From a virus, in the IMG/VR virus record IMGVR_UViG_3300036800_000523, positions 1 through 41,184 of that record: 41,184 bases of DNA; one strand, given 5' to 3'. Positions 1-10,700 of the stretch are shown here, one piece after another. How positions within the stretch are numbered: position 1 is the stretch's first letter; every line of letters starts with the position of its first letter. The notes below the pieces were generated by a model. That model searched no databases and was not told the origin of the DNA. It was given only the letters and a program-made list of their open reading frames with translations. Made by a program: the position numbers and the translations under genes.

Positions 1-14
1 GCAATACGGATCGT

Positions 15-66
15 TTGGTGCCAAATTGGTTGCGCATCGAGCATCCCTCTTGGTGGTTCCACCACC
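15..66. promoter_or_regulatory. Nested TTGG/CCAA palindromes and a GGTGGT hairpin at the left end
   Basis: Bases 15-29 read TTGG-tg-CCAA-a-TTGG, two overlapping inverted repeats. Bases 52-66 form GGTGGT-tcc-ACCACC. No gene is supported in 1-90. If the molecule is circular or circularly permuted, this segment lies directly upstream of the rightmost minus-strand gene, whose ATG is the last base of the window, and could be its operator. That placement is inference. Confidence 0.3.
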
Positions 67-90
67 TGGCGTACCCCTACGCCGCTCAAC

Positions 91-306
91 TCAGGCCGCG
101 GCCGCGCCGGCCTGCTCGATCCGCCGGCGCTGCTCGGGCGAGAGCTTCTGCATCGCTCGCTTAAGGCCATCTTCGAGGCACTCGCGGATCAGGTGGCTGC
201 GGTCGAGTTTATTAACCTTGCCCTCTCCGAGGACCTCGGCGTAGCACTCCACCATGGGGAGAAGCCGCCCGAGCTGGACGCTGATTTTTGGAATTGGTTT
301 TGCCAT
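91..306 (-). CDS. Small ribbon-helix-helix-like DNA-binding protein
   Basis: A 71-residue protein. The ATG at 306 is chosen because AAAGGAG (314-320) lies 7 bases upstream; an in-frame ATG at 312 is too close to that site. Residues about 5-50 have the CopG/Arc pattern: a short strand (KISVQLG), an amphipathic helix, then an RSxLIRE-like turn (DRSHLIRECLEDGLKRA) and a second helix. Proteins of this fold bind operators as dimers. It sits beyond the late terminator and divergent to the plus-strand membrane gene at 388, so autoregulation and control of that neighbour are plausible. The fold call rests on pattern only; the targets are unknown. Confidence 0.6.
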   Translation of the reverse strand: MAKPIPKISVQLGRLLPMVECYAEVLGEGKVNKLDRSHLIRECLEDGLKRAMQKLSPEQRRRIEQAGAAAA

Positions 307-325
307 GCTCATGCTCCTTTGGCGC

Positions 326-356
326 ATTTTGTCGCATGCGGGAATCCGCTCGTCAA
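326..356 (-). promoter_or_regulatory. Candidate sigma-70 promoter for the left-end minus-strand gene
   Basis: On the minus strand, TTGACG (356-351) is a five-of-six match to the -35 box. A weak -10 (GACAAA at 17 bases or CAAAAT at 19 bases) follows before the ribosome site of the gene starting at 306. The -35 is good and the -10 is poor. Confidence 0.4.
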
Positions 357-387
357 GGGGTGCCCCGTTTTGGCCGATGCCTTGTGA

Positions 388-669
388 GTGAAGGGAACGC
401 AACGAATCGTCGTGATCGGGGGGCTGGCGCTGGCCGCACTGGCGGCGGCGTTCCCGCCCTGGATCGAGCAGGGCATCAATAATCCGGCGGGAAACGTGGA
501 CATGCAGCCCGCCGGCCTCGCGTTCGTTCTGACGGCCGGCGCGGGCAAGGAGAACCCGCTGCGGCCCGACTACGGCCGCTTCGCGTGCGAGCTGGTGGCC
601 GTGGCGGTCCTCACCGCCGGCGTGTACGTGGGGGTGGGGTGGAAAAAAGAACGGACCGCCTTGGGGTGA
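388..669 (+). CDS. Small membrane protein, two predicted membrane segments
   Basis: A 93-residue protein with a GTG start. Residues about 7-24 (VVIGGLALAALAAAFPPW) form a hydrophobic helix ending in FPPW, a pattern often seen in short bacterial and phage inner-membrane proteins. A second hydrophobic stretch lies near residues 66-84 before a basic GWKKER tail. No strong Shine-Dalgarno site precedes the GTG. The stop codon falls in the loop of the minus-strand terminator at 641-679, so the gene is convergent with the leftward operon. Function unknown; a lysis or superinfection role is possible but unsupported. Confidence 0.6.
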   Translation: MKGTQRIVVIGGLALAALAAAFPPWIEQGINNPAGNVDMQPAGLAFVLTAGAGKENPLRPDYGRFACELVAVAVLTAGVYVGVGWKKERTALG

Positions 670-679
670 GGCGGTCCGT
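641..679 (-). terminator. Rho-independent terminator of the leftward late operon
   Basis: Read on the minus strand, ACGGACCGCC (679-670) and GGCGGTCCGT (660-651) form a perfect 10-bp stem with a 9-base loop. The stem is followed by TCTTTTTTCC (650-641). It lies about 100 bases past the stop of the last gene of the leftward block (779). The plus strand has no T-tract, so it acts in one direction. Confidence 0.85.
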
Positions 680-778
680 CTCGTCGGTCCTTTCGCGGAG
701 AGGGAGCCGCGTCGGGTCCTGCTGCAATGCGCGTTCATTCTAGCGGGGCCGCTCACCGATGGAGCGTCCCGCCTGATT

Positions 779-1105
779 TCACACCTCATCCTTGAACTGG
801 TCCACCAGATCGGCGGGCAGCTCGGGATCTTCCAGGAAACCTTCGAGCACCTTCTGCCACGCCTTGATCCGCGGCGTCAGCTTGTCGAGCGCTGCCTTGG
901 CCTCGGTGTCGCCGGGGTCCAGGTGCAGCCGCCAGGCGAGCTGCGGGCCTTGGGTGTGTGCTTCGGTTAGCAGGCGGTCGATGTGGGGCAACGTGCCCCG
1001 CGCCACCCGCACGCCGAGATCGGCGTCGGACGGGGTTGTCGATCTTGGGGCGGCGGCGAGGGCCGCGACGGCGGGCAGGGCCGCGCCGGTAGCAATCTGG
1101 CTCAC
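779..1105 (-). CDS. Hypothetical protein, last gene of the leftward operon
   Basis: A 108-residue protein with a GTG start at 1105 and no clear ribosome site. The N-terminus is alanine-rich. The rest (about residues 30-108) is predicted helical, with an acidic end (DLVDQFKDEV). I recognise no family. It lies downstream of the giant polyvalent protein and just before the operon terminator, so it is expected to be expressed late. A chaperone, internal virion or lysis-accessory role would each be a guess. Confidence 0.6.
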   Translation of the reverse strand: MSQIATGAALPAVAALAAAPRSTTPSDADLGVRVARGTLPHIDRLLTEAHTQGPQLAWRLHLDPGDTEAKAALDKLTPRIKAWQKVLEGFLEDPELPADLVDQFKDEV

Positions 1106-1197
1106 GGTTCAATTCGCTTTCCACGCCCACTTCCAAACGAGGCCGCGGGAACGGCCGGAATGTATGGGTGTAAGTTACAGGCATACACCGCTGCTGC

Positions 1198-1851
1198 TCA
1201 GGCCACGAGCTTGGCGACGGCCAGCACGCCCTTGAACAAGCGCGAGCCGACGATCTGGGCGAGTACGCCCACCGCCTCGTGCCCCAGGTGCCCGCGCACC
1301 AGGTCCTGCGCGTGGGCGAACACCTTGTGCGCCGCGACGATGGCCACTTGCTCCAAGTCGTGGGCCTGATGCCCGGCGAGATTGCGGAGCGTGTCCAGCG
1401 CCTCGTTGCGCAGGTCCAGGGCCTTCTGAACCAAGGCCGGCTCGCTGGCTCCGAGCACGGCCGCGCCCGCGACGGTGAGGGCGTGGATCGAGTCGCGCGC
1501 GGAGGCGGCGTCGGCGTCGGAGAGATTCAGTCCGTGCAGGGCATCGCCGGCGGCACGCTCGGCCTGCGCCATGAGCTGCGGAACGAGGTTGCCCAACGCC
1601 TCCTGGTAGAGCGACGTGAGCCTGTCGGGTTGCGTCACGGCCGCGGCCGCGGGCGCGGCGGCGACGGGCGCGGTTTGTACCTCGAGGGGCTGAACCTCGG
1701 GGGCGGGCTGCGAAGGCAACGCCTCCGCTTGGGGTTCGGCCGACGTCGCCGTCGGCTCTTGCGTCGGAGGCGCTGCCTCCGGTTGCGGTCCCGCTGCGAG
1801 CGGGTCCATCTCGATCGGCGCGTCAACAGCGCCTGCAATCTTTCGGGCCAC
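1198..1851 (-). CDS. Hypothetical Pro/Ala-rich protein with helical C-terminal domain
   Basis: A 217-residue protein with a GTG start at 1851; GGGAGG lies 4-5 bases upstream. Residues about 14-75 are a low-complexity Pro/Ala/Glu/Gln linker. Residues 80-217 are alanine-rich amphipathic helices with a moderately hydrophobic end (VGVLAQIVGSRLFKGVLAVA). That composition resembles internal virion or membrane-associated phage proteins, but no named family is recognised. Third codon positions are almost all G/C, supporting this frame. Confidence 0.6.
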   Translation of the reverse strand: MARKIAGAVDAPIEMDPLAAGPQPEAAPPTQEPTATSAEPQAEALPSQPAPEVQPLEVQTAPVAAAPAAAAVTQPDRLTSLYQEALGNLVPQLMAQAERAAGDALHGLNLSDADAASARDSIHALTVAGAAVLGASEPALVQKALDLRNEALDTLRNLAGHQAHDLEQVAIVAAHKVFAHAQDLVRGHLGHEAVGVLAQIVGSRLFKGVLAVAKLVA

Positions 1852-1888
1852 GTGGCCTCCCGTGAAAAAGTATCCCCCTGCTGTCGGC

Positions 1889-2245
1889 TCACCCCACGAA
1901 GGGTTGGCCCTCTTCTGTGCTTTCCCACTCCGCCGCGGCCTTCTTCAGCGCCGTGCCGTGCCGGAACGGCGGCGGGGCTGGGCGGTTGGCCGGCTCGATC
2001 AGCTCGTCCTTGATCGACGCCTCCACCGCAGCCGCGTTCTCCATCGACCGCCGCTCGCGCTCGGACGCGGCCTGCTGTCCCACGCCGGTCAGCACCGCTT
2101 TCACGCGCTGGCCGTTCAGCAGGTTCAGCGCCGCCGCGGGGTCGGCCCGCTTCATCCACGCCCAATGCAGCCGTGCGTAGCGCATCGTCTGCTGGGCGAA
2201 CCCGCTGGTTTCTTCCGCCACCGGCTTCTCTGTCGTCTTGCCCAT
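1889..2245 (-). CDS. Hypothetical protein, weakly TnpV-like
   Basis: A 118-residue protein with an ATG at 2245 and AAGGAG 7 bases upstream; it begins 4 bases after the giant gene stops. The centre (TMRYARLHWAWMKRADP, then a helix to about residue 75) has a weak resemblance to TnpV-type helical proteins of mobile elements and polyvalent-protein gene neighbourhoods. The C-terminus is rich in Pro, Glu and Ala. Tight coupling to the giant gene suggests a partner or packaged accessory. The family resemblance is from memory and not secure. Confidence 0.55.
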   Translation of the reverse strand: MGKTTEKPVAEETSGFAQQTMRYARLHWAWMKRADPAAALNLLNGQRVKAVLTGVGQQAASERERRSMENAAAVEASIKDELIEPANRPAPPPFRHGTALKKAAAEWESTEEGQPFVG

Positions 2246-2249
2246 GTGC

Positions 2250-4720
2250 CTACTCCTTCAGGTGTTGCTTCGCCGACTCCAGGAGGGCCGCACGCAGCTC
2301 CTTGGCCGAATCGGCGTCTTTGTCATGCTCCGCGGCCTTGATCTCTTTTGTGAGGCGCAGGTAGGTCGAGCCGTACCAGTGGCTCAGCTCCGCGCGGCGC
2401 TCCCGATCGTCGTCGCTGATGTTCTCCTTCTCCAACTCCAGCCGGTAGCGCTCACGCACCAGGTTGCGCACCTCGTCGGGCAGCGACAGCCGGAACCGCG
2501 CCGCCTCGGCGTCCTCGACGGTGTGATCCAGCTCCTCCTTTTCACGGATGCCCCGGTCGCTGGTTTTCAGGAAGCGCGACAGGCCGGGCACGCTGCCGAC
2601 GACCTTCTCCCCCGTGGTTTCCCTCTCCCCCAGCCCCTCGGATTTGCCGATCAGCCAGTGCGCCAGCACCGACGCCTGGCCGAACTGGTTGCCGGTCCAC
2701 GAGAGCATGTCCTTGTTGGCGTACCAGCCGCCGGCCTTGAAATCGTCGTCGCTGATGATGTTCCGCCGGCGGAAGTCGTCGTAGGGGTTCTGCCCGCGCA
2801 GGTACTGCTGCCAATTGTTGGCCATTTGCAGCGTGGGGCTGATGTGCGGCGCGTCGGAGTAGCCGGCGTCGAGCACGCCCTGCATCCGGTGCAGCAGCGT
2901 CTCGTCGTCGGTGCCGGTGAGCTTCCACAGCAGCCCGCCCATCAGCCGATTCCACGGGTCGGTCGGGATCAGGAAGTACCGCGCCTTCAATTCACCCTTG
3001 GGGCCGCGGGCCCAGCCGTAGGGGATCACGGTGCCCTTTTGCTTGTCCGACTCCGGCACCGCGGCGAACAGCGCCTTGAGCCCAGCGCCCATCAGGCCCG
3101 CCGCGGCCAGCCGCATGAGGATCTTCGGCAAGGCGCCGCTCAGGCCCCACCGCAGCCAGAAGCCGGCCCGCGTCGTCGGCTCGGTCGCGGCCTCGGCGTC
3201 GGCGCGCAGGAACTGGATGAGGATGTTGCTGTACATGAACACCGGGTTGGTGAGCACCGTGGCCAGGCCCTTGCGCTTGCGGTCGGGGTGCCCCATGAAA
3301 TTGCGCACGCGGTACGCCCGCTCGTGTTCGGGGATGCCCCGCGCGGCCAGCATCTGCCAGCCGGCGATCTTGGGCACGCTCACCACGAAGCTGCCCATGC
3401 CCTCGACGGCGTGCTGCATGTTCTGCATCCACTTCACCGCGGCCCGGATCACGCCCCCTTTCTTCACGGGCTTGTCGCCCAGGCCATAGCGGTCGAGCAT
3501 CCGCGCGAACGTGTCGTGCTCATCGTGGAACTCGAAGTCCATCCACGGCACGTCGAGCGCCTTGGCCTCAAGCATGGCGTCGATCGTGGCGTCGGGCCGG
3601 CGTTGCACCCGGCGGTACGCGATCGGGGCGGCGGCGCGGTACGCCTTGAGGATCTCCCGCAGTCCCACTGGCTTGCCCTTGATGGCGTTGTTCCGCCACG
3701 TGCGTTGGAAGTCACTGAACGTGAGGCCCATCGCCCATCCGACGTTCCACGTCACGTACAGCGGGTGAAAGGGCCGGTAGGTGATGAGGCTCAGCCAACG
3801 CCCCACCGTGGCGAGCATGCCGATGTCGTGATTGGCGAACACCTTGGCCACGTACGGGTCCACCGCGTAGTGGCGCAGCTTGCCGTCCTCGTACACCGGC
3901 AGCCACTCCCGCCCGCGGGGCGGCTTGCCCGGCGGCAGCGGCATCCCGCCCGGGCCGTGCCGCGCGCGGCCCTTGGTGATGTCGGTCGGGAAGTGCCTGA
4001 GCATCATTCTGATGGTCGTGTTCTTGGCCTCCTGAAGATCGTTCATCCGGTTGAGGCTCATCGTCTTCATCACCGTCGAGACGAACGGGTTGGCCACGTC
4101 CTTGAACGTGCCGTGCTGCTGGATGATCGCGTGCGAAATGTGCTCGTCGAGGTAGTCGAGCACCGCGAAGGTCGCGTAGTTGTACTTGTTGGGCTCCAGC
4201 TCCTTTGTCACCTTTTCCCGGCTGTAGGTGCCGACGTCGCCGGCGTGATCGACGGCCTCAAAGATGATGTCGTGGAACGTGGTGATCGCCTTCTCCAGCG
4301 CGGCGTACCGCACCGGCCCCACCTCGCGCTCCAGATCCTTGAGCATCGCCGCGGCCGTCGCCGGCGTGTGCCCCTGCGGGTTGGCCAGGTCCGACCGCTC
4401 CGTCGCCGTGCGGTGGAGCTGCAGGTACTCGCCCAGCTCGGGCAGGCCCATGCCCGCCCGCTTCACCGGCGCAACCACTTCCTCCTCCAGCCGGCGGAGC
4501 ATCAGGTGGTTCGTGTTGTCGCTGTAGGCCAGCTCGCCCAGGGCGTACTTCGCGTTCAGCGCCTCGGGCAGGCGGGTCCCGATTTTCTTCTCGGCCGTCT
4601 TCTGCAAGTCCAGCACCGGCGCGGAGCGGTCGAACAGGATCTGCTTGATCGCGCCGATGATGCTGGTGCGGTTGGTCGCCCGCTCCTTGGCGCGGGCCTT
4701 CAAAATGTCCTCCCCGCGCG
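2250..4720 (-). other. C-terminal large polyvalent-protein-associated region
   Basis: Residues about 3120-3946 carry long helical stretches, then YRPFHPLYVTWNVGWAMG near 3440, a motif style I associate with LPD38-type regions. A hydrophobic helix (KILMRLAAAGLMGAGLKALF) lies near residue 3665, and the tail is charged. The region may anchor the protein in the capsid or conduct it through the membrane; that is inference. Confidence 0.5.
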
Positions 4721-7700
4721 CGTACGCCTCGCGGATGTCCTTGCGCCGGCCGGCTGCCAGCTCCTGCGGCGTGCCCGCCAGCACGTCCTGGAGCGTGAGG
4801 TAGGCGTCACGGAACTCGGCGTGGCGGTCGAGGTGTTCCAGGAACTGCTTGTAGGCCAGCGGGGCGCGGGCCTCGACCTCGCCGGGTGCGTTGAGCAGCA
4901 CGCTCAGCAGCTCGGCGTACAGCTCGCGCGGCGATTCGCGGTACTGGATGTAGCTGGCCTTGGCCTTCGCCTTGTCGTATGGGCTCCACCACTCGCTCAG
5001 CGCGATCAGTTGCTTGCGCAGGGCCTGGTTCGGGCCGACCGCCCCGCGCCACGTCGCCGCCAGGTGCCGGTTCAACTTGGCGATCGAGCCGACGACGTTG
5101 CCGCGGCTGAGCGTCGGCGGGTTGCCGCTGCCGCCCAGCGGCAGCCAATCCTCCAGGTGCCCGACCTCGTGCGCCAGCGCCGCCGCGATCTCGCGTGCGC
5201 CCTTCACCTTCCGGGGGTCGATGCTGATGGTGCCGAAGCCGCCCACGCTCTTGAACTTTCCCGCCACGCTGCCGCGCAGCTTCTTCATCACCGGCGCGCC
5301 GGTCTGCATGATCGATCGGGCGAGCTTCAGCAGCTCGGGCATCTCCATCGGGCGCAGCAGCTTCCGCCCGCCCGCGGCCGCGGGGCCGTGAACGGCCACG
5401 GAGTTGTGCAGGATCGGCAGCGGCGTGGGCTCGCTCACCCGGGAATAGGCCCCCGCCCCCTCGTCGTCCAGGTCCCTCTCCCCTTCGCTCTCCCCCCGCG
5501 CGGGCGTGGCCGCGGCCTTGGCCGGCTCCGTGTCGTTGGCCGCTGCGAGCTGGGTCGTCACGTCGCGGAGCTGCTTCTGCTTGGCCTCCAGGTCGGCGGC
5601 GCGGGGGAAGGGCTTGCCGATCTGCGGCAGCAGCTTCGCCAGGTCGGCCTCGTACACGCGCAGGAGCTGGAGGCTGCGGTCCACCATCCCCTGAATGGTG
5701 GACTGCCGCGCGCGGTACTCGATCGAGCCGACCGACGAGTCGGCGTCGTAGGTGGTGTTCGCGCCGACCAGCACCACGCGGGCGCTGCCGAGTGAGCGGT
5801 AGCCTTCCAGCGGGAAGCCGCGGTAGGTGCCCAGGGGCACGCGCTTGTCGGAGCTGGTGCCGCGCGGCGGGATCGACTCGACGGCCTTGTCCAGGGCGTC
5901 CTGTGCCTCTCCGCGGTCGGCGTAGCTCTTGCCGTCGATCTCGATGGAGAACTTGTCCTCCCCGTGCTTCGTCGCCGTCGCCAGGTCCGGCGCGAGTTTC
6001 GCCCCGACCCCCTTCGCGTCCGTGATCTCACCCCTGAGCTTGGCCGCGTCGTCGCGGAGGCGCAGGGAATCGCGCTGGTGGCGGTTGGCCGCGGCCGTCA
6101 GGTCCTGAACGTCCTTGTCGAGCTGGATCCGCGTCAGCAGCAGCGGGTTGCCCGACGCGATCGCCATGACCTGCGCGGGGCTCAGCTCCTCCCCGTCGTC
6201 CTCGCTGATGGCGCGGGCGATCTTCTTGCCCTCCATGAACTGGTTGATGAACTTGGTCTTCGCGTCCACCGCCTGCCACATGAACGTGTCGAACGAGCCC
6301 TCGGTCACGTAGCGGAAGATGTGGATCTTCCCCGTGGGGTTGGCGTTGCCCTGCCGCCAGCCGCGGCCGTCGCGCTGTTCGACGAACGCCGGCACCCACG
6401 GCACGTCGGCGTGGTGCAGCGCCACGAGGCGCTGCTGCGCGTTGACGCCCGTGCCCAGCTTCTCCGAGCCGCCGATGCCGACCAGCGCGTCGCCCGCGGC
6501 CAGGCGGTCGGCCGCGTCCCTCTTCTGCGCATCGGTCAGGTCGCCGAAGTTGATGATCTTGTCGCGCGGGATGCCGCCCTGCACCAGCTTGTCGATCAGC
6601 GACTCGTAGAAGCTGAAGCCCCCCTCGTTCTGGCTGATGCCCAGGTCCGAAAAGATCATCTGCGTGGTGCCGGGGTGCGCCGCGTGGAACTTGAGCACGT
6701 TGCGGACGATCTGGTTCGTCTTGCTGTCGCCGAAGTCGGGGGCCGTGTGGTCGATGATGCGGTGGTCGAGTGCGCTCTTCCGCGCGTCCATGCTGATGCT
6801 CAGCATGTTGTCGCCCTTCTCGCCGGGGCGCTTCTTCTTCGCCTCCCTGGCCCGGTCCTTGATTTCGTTCAGGTAGCTCGACTGCTCCCTGCTCATAGGC
6901 GCCTTCACGACCTCATCGACGCGCTTGGGCCGCTGGAACCCCGGCATGTCCTTGGCGCGCTGGATGTCGATCACCTGGCGGGCGATCTGCTGCAACTCGG
7001 GCATGTTGGTGAACGCGGCGAAGCGGGTGCTGGGGGCGTAGTCGCCCGTGACCGTGTACTCCATCTTCGTCACGAGCCGGCCGAAGGTGCTGGCCCAGGC
7101 GTCGAACGCCGCCACGCCGCGGCTCTCCAGCTCGCGCATCTGGAGGTAGCGCTGCATCGTGTACAGCTCGGCCATCGTGTTCGTGACGGGCGTGCCCGTG
7201 GCGAACACCACGCCGCGGCCGTTGTTCATCTGCTGGAGCCACTGCGTGCGCATCCACATGTTGGTCGCGCGGTCGCTGCGGCTTTTGGGGATGCCCTTCA
7301 CGCGGTCCTGCTTCGTGTAGACGGGCAGGGACTTGTAGCGGTGCGCCTCGTCCACGAACAGGTGGTCGATGCCCGTCTGCTCGAACGTGACGGCGTTGTC
7401 CTTCTTGCTGTCGATCGCCTCCTTGAGCCGGGCCTCCAGCCGGGCCTTGATCTTTTCCAGCGCCTTCACCATCCGGTTGTCGTTCTTCTTGCCGCGGCCG
7501 CGGCCGCGGCCGTACGCCTGCCCGGTGTCCTCCCCCTCGACGCTGCGCTTCACTTCCTCCAGCTCGGCCAGCTCCTTGCGGATGAACCCCGCCTCGACCT
7601 CCGGGTCCATCGGCAGCATGTCGAGCTGATCGTGCGTCAGCACCACCACGTCCCAATCCCCGGTGGCGATCCGCGCGACCGCCGCCTTGCGCCCCTTCGC

Positions 7701-10700
7701 GTCGAACGAATCGACGGCCAGCACCTTGGCGCTGGGATACAGGGCGCGGGTCTGCTTCACCACGGTCTCGAACGCGGCCTTGATGGTGGCGATCGCCGGC
7801 TTCCGCGCCAGCCCCAGGCGGCGCAGCTCCACCGCGGCCGCGGCCATCGTGAACGTCTTGCCCGTGCCCACCTCGTGGCCGTAGAGCCCGATCCCGGTGC
7901 TGATGGTCTGCCACACCGCGTTCCCCTGGTGGGCGCGGAGGCTGATGGCCGGGTTCATGCCGGGGAACGTGAGGTGCGAGCCGTCGAACTTGACGGGCGC
8001 GAGGTTGTTGAACGTGTCGTTGTAGAAGCGGTGCAGGCGCTGGCGGCGCTCGTCGCCTTCCCACACCCAATCCCGAAATGCCTGCTGCACCTTCTCGACC
8101 TTCTCGTTGGCCGCGGCCGTCGCCTCCTTGTTAACGACACGCTTGTCTTTGTCGCCGGGCACGGGGTCGGTGATGGTCAGGCTCTTGTTGTTGAGCGCCG
8201 CCTCGAAGACCTCGATGAAGCCGGCCCGGTCGGTGCCCCACACCGTCGCGTCGTTGGGGCTGTGCTTGTGGCGATTGAGCCCCGTGTCGGTGTAATTCGC
8301 CAGCCAGGTCCCCTGCTGCGGGATGTAGCGCACCGAGAAGTGTTCGGCGATGCCGCCCATCATCGACTGCGCGAAGTCGCGCACGTCCGACGCCGGCACC
8401 CAGCCCGCCCCCAGGCGCAGGTCGATCTCGTCGTGCGGCACGTCCGCCGGCTGCACCTTGTCCAGGGCCTCGACGTTGGCGGCGTACTGCTTCTCGCCGG
8501 CCGCGGCCTCCCGCGCTTCGAGCAACTTCTTTTTGACGTTGCCGCCCAGGTATTGCTCCGCGCTCTTCCAGCCGCCGGCGGGGTCCCGAAACGCCAGGCC
8601 CGCCTTCACCAGCTCGTCGCCGGCGTCGTCCTGCCCCTTGCCCAGCAGCGCCGCCACGCGTGCGATGTCCACGTGGCCCGTCTCGTTGAGCGTGATCCCC
8701 AGGGCCTCGCCGACGGTGCCGGCTTTCGCGGGGCGGTCGTACCCGCGCACCGTGCTCTTGGTGAACACGTCGGCCTTGGTGGCCTCGCCGGTCTTCGGGT
8801 CGTACGACGCTTCCAGGGCCTGCACCACGGGCGCGTCCGGGTCGTCGGCGAACGCCTGCACGTTGGAGCGCTTGCGCAGCGGCCCGCGCTTTTTCACGAA
8901 CTCGTCGTACGCCCGGCCGAGCTGCTCGCGCTTCCGCTGAACCTCGTCGGCGCTCTTGCTGGCCAGCTCCGCGTCGATCAGCTCGCGCAGCGCGTCGCGC
9001 ACGAGCATCGTGTCGGCGATGAGGGCCAGGTTCTTCTTGTCGCCCTCCGCTTCCACCAGCTCCCCGCCCTGCCGGCGGAAGAGCTTTTTCCCCTGCTTCA
9101 CGTACGCCCCGTCCTTGACGCTCCCCGGCGCGGCCTTCCTCGGCGGCTGGCCCAGGTGCGCGGCGGCGGCGGGCTTGTAGACGCCCGCCGGCAGCCGGTC
9201 GATCGCGTCGGCCAGCCGCTTCTGGAAGTCGGCGGTCCTGCTCACGTGCATGTCGCCGCGGCCGTACAGGCGGCTCTTGCGGTCGAGCGTGCCGAGGATC
9301 TGCTCGGGGTTGTCCGCGAAGTAGGTGTTGACGGGGATCGGCGCGCCGCCATCGGGGTCGGGCAATTCCTTGAGCCCCTGGAAGTCGGGCCCCGCCGGCG
9401 CTTCCCCCTCGCCGCGGCGCTTGAAGATCAGCAGGTCGGTGACGACGGACGTGCCGGCGCTCTTCTCGAACGCGCCTTCGGGCAGTCGCACCGCGGCCAC
9501 CAAGTCGGCCTTCTCCCGCATCATCGCGCGGAAGCGGCCTTCGGCCTTGTCCATCGTGCCGGTGCTGGTGATGAGCGCGACCACGCCGCCCGGGCGGGTG
9601 AGGTCCAGCGTCTTCACGATGAAGTAGTCGTGGATCGGCGCGGTGCGGAGCTGCTTGTACGCCGGGTCGTGGAGGGGATAGTCGCCGAAAGGCACGTTGC
9701 CGATCGCGGCGTCGAAGAAGCCCGGCGGCGCGACGAGCTGCTCGAAGCCCTTCACCTGGACGTTGGCCTCGGGGTAGAGCAGGCGGGCGATGTTGCCGGT
9801 GATCGGGTCCAGCTCCACGCCGGTGAGGCGCGAGCCGTCGCGCATGTCCGGGGGCATCAGCCCGAAGAAGATGCCCGCGCCCATCGACGGCTCCAGCACG
9901 CGGCCCCCGCCGGCGAAGCCCAGGCGGCGCATGCCCTGCCACATCGAGACGGCCAGCAGGGGCGAGGAGTAGTGGGCGTTGAGCGTGGACTTGCGCGCCG
10001 CTTCCCACTCCTCGGGCGTCAAGAGGTCCTTTACATCTTTACTTTCCTGTTCCCACGCGGAGGCTTTGCCTTCGCTCTTGCCCTCCGCGCCCACGGCCGC
10101 GGCCGCGTTGAAGAGCTGCGGGAACCGGCCCCACCCGGAGTAGAGCGCGAGCACTTCCTGCTCGGCGGCCGTCGCCCGCCGGCCCTCGGCCATGACGCGG
10201 CGCAGCGTCTCGATCGCGGCGACGTTCTGCTGGTACTTGGTCCTGGCACCGCCGGCGTCGAGCTTCGCCGCGTCGGTGATGGTGTGGTTGCCCGTCAGGG
10301 CTGGGGCTTGTTCTTGGGCGTCTGACTCAGCGACTTCTCGAACGACGCCTGCTGCTGCTCCCTGCCCAGGCTCCGATCCGCCGGCGTCGGGCTCCCGCCC
10401 TCGCTCTCCGAGTCGGTCAGGTAGATGTGACGCGCCTTCGCGTCCTCCTGCGCCAACTGCGGGTCCGCTCCCTGGCTCACCAGCAGGCTGTAGTGGTCCT
10501 GCGCGTTCTTCTCGGCCACCCGCGCCGCGTTGTCCAGTTGGCCCGCCTGGCTGAGCTGCTGGTGCAGCGTCGGGTAGTGCTGTGCCCAGTGCGCCTTCGC
10601 CTCCCGCGCCCACGGCCCCGCCGGCGGCAGGCCCTCGGCCAGCTTCCGGTAGTGCATCAGGCTCGCGCTGTTCTCGGCCATCGCCCCCCAGTGTACCAGA

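Noticed and set aside
2238-10325. Two very long plus-strand open frames (1,185 and 1,453 codons) opposite the giant gene
   Set aside because: They lack ribosome sites, have shadow-type Arg/His/Leu/Val composition, and stay open because the minus-strand genes have G/C at third positions.
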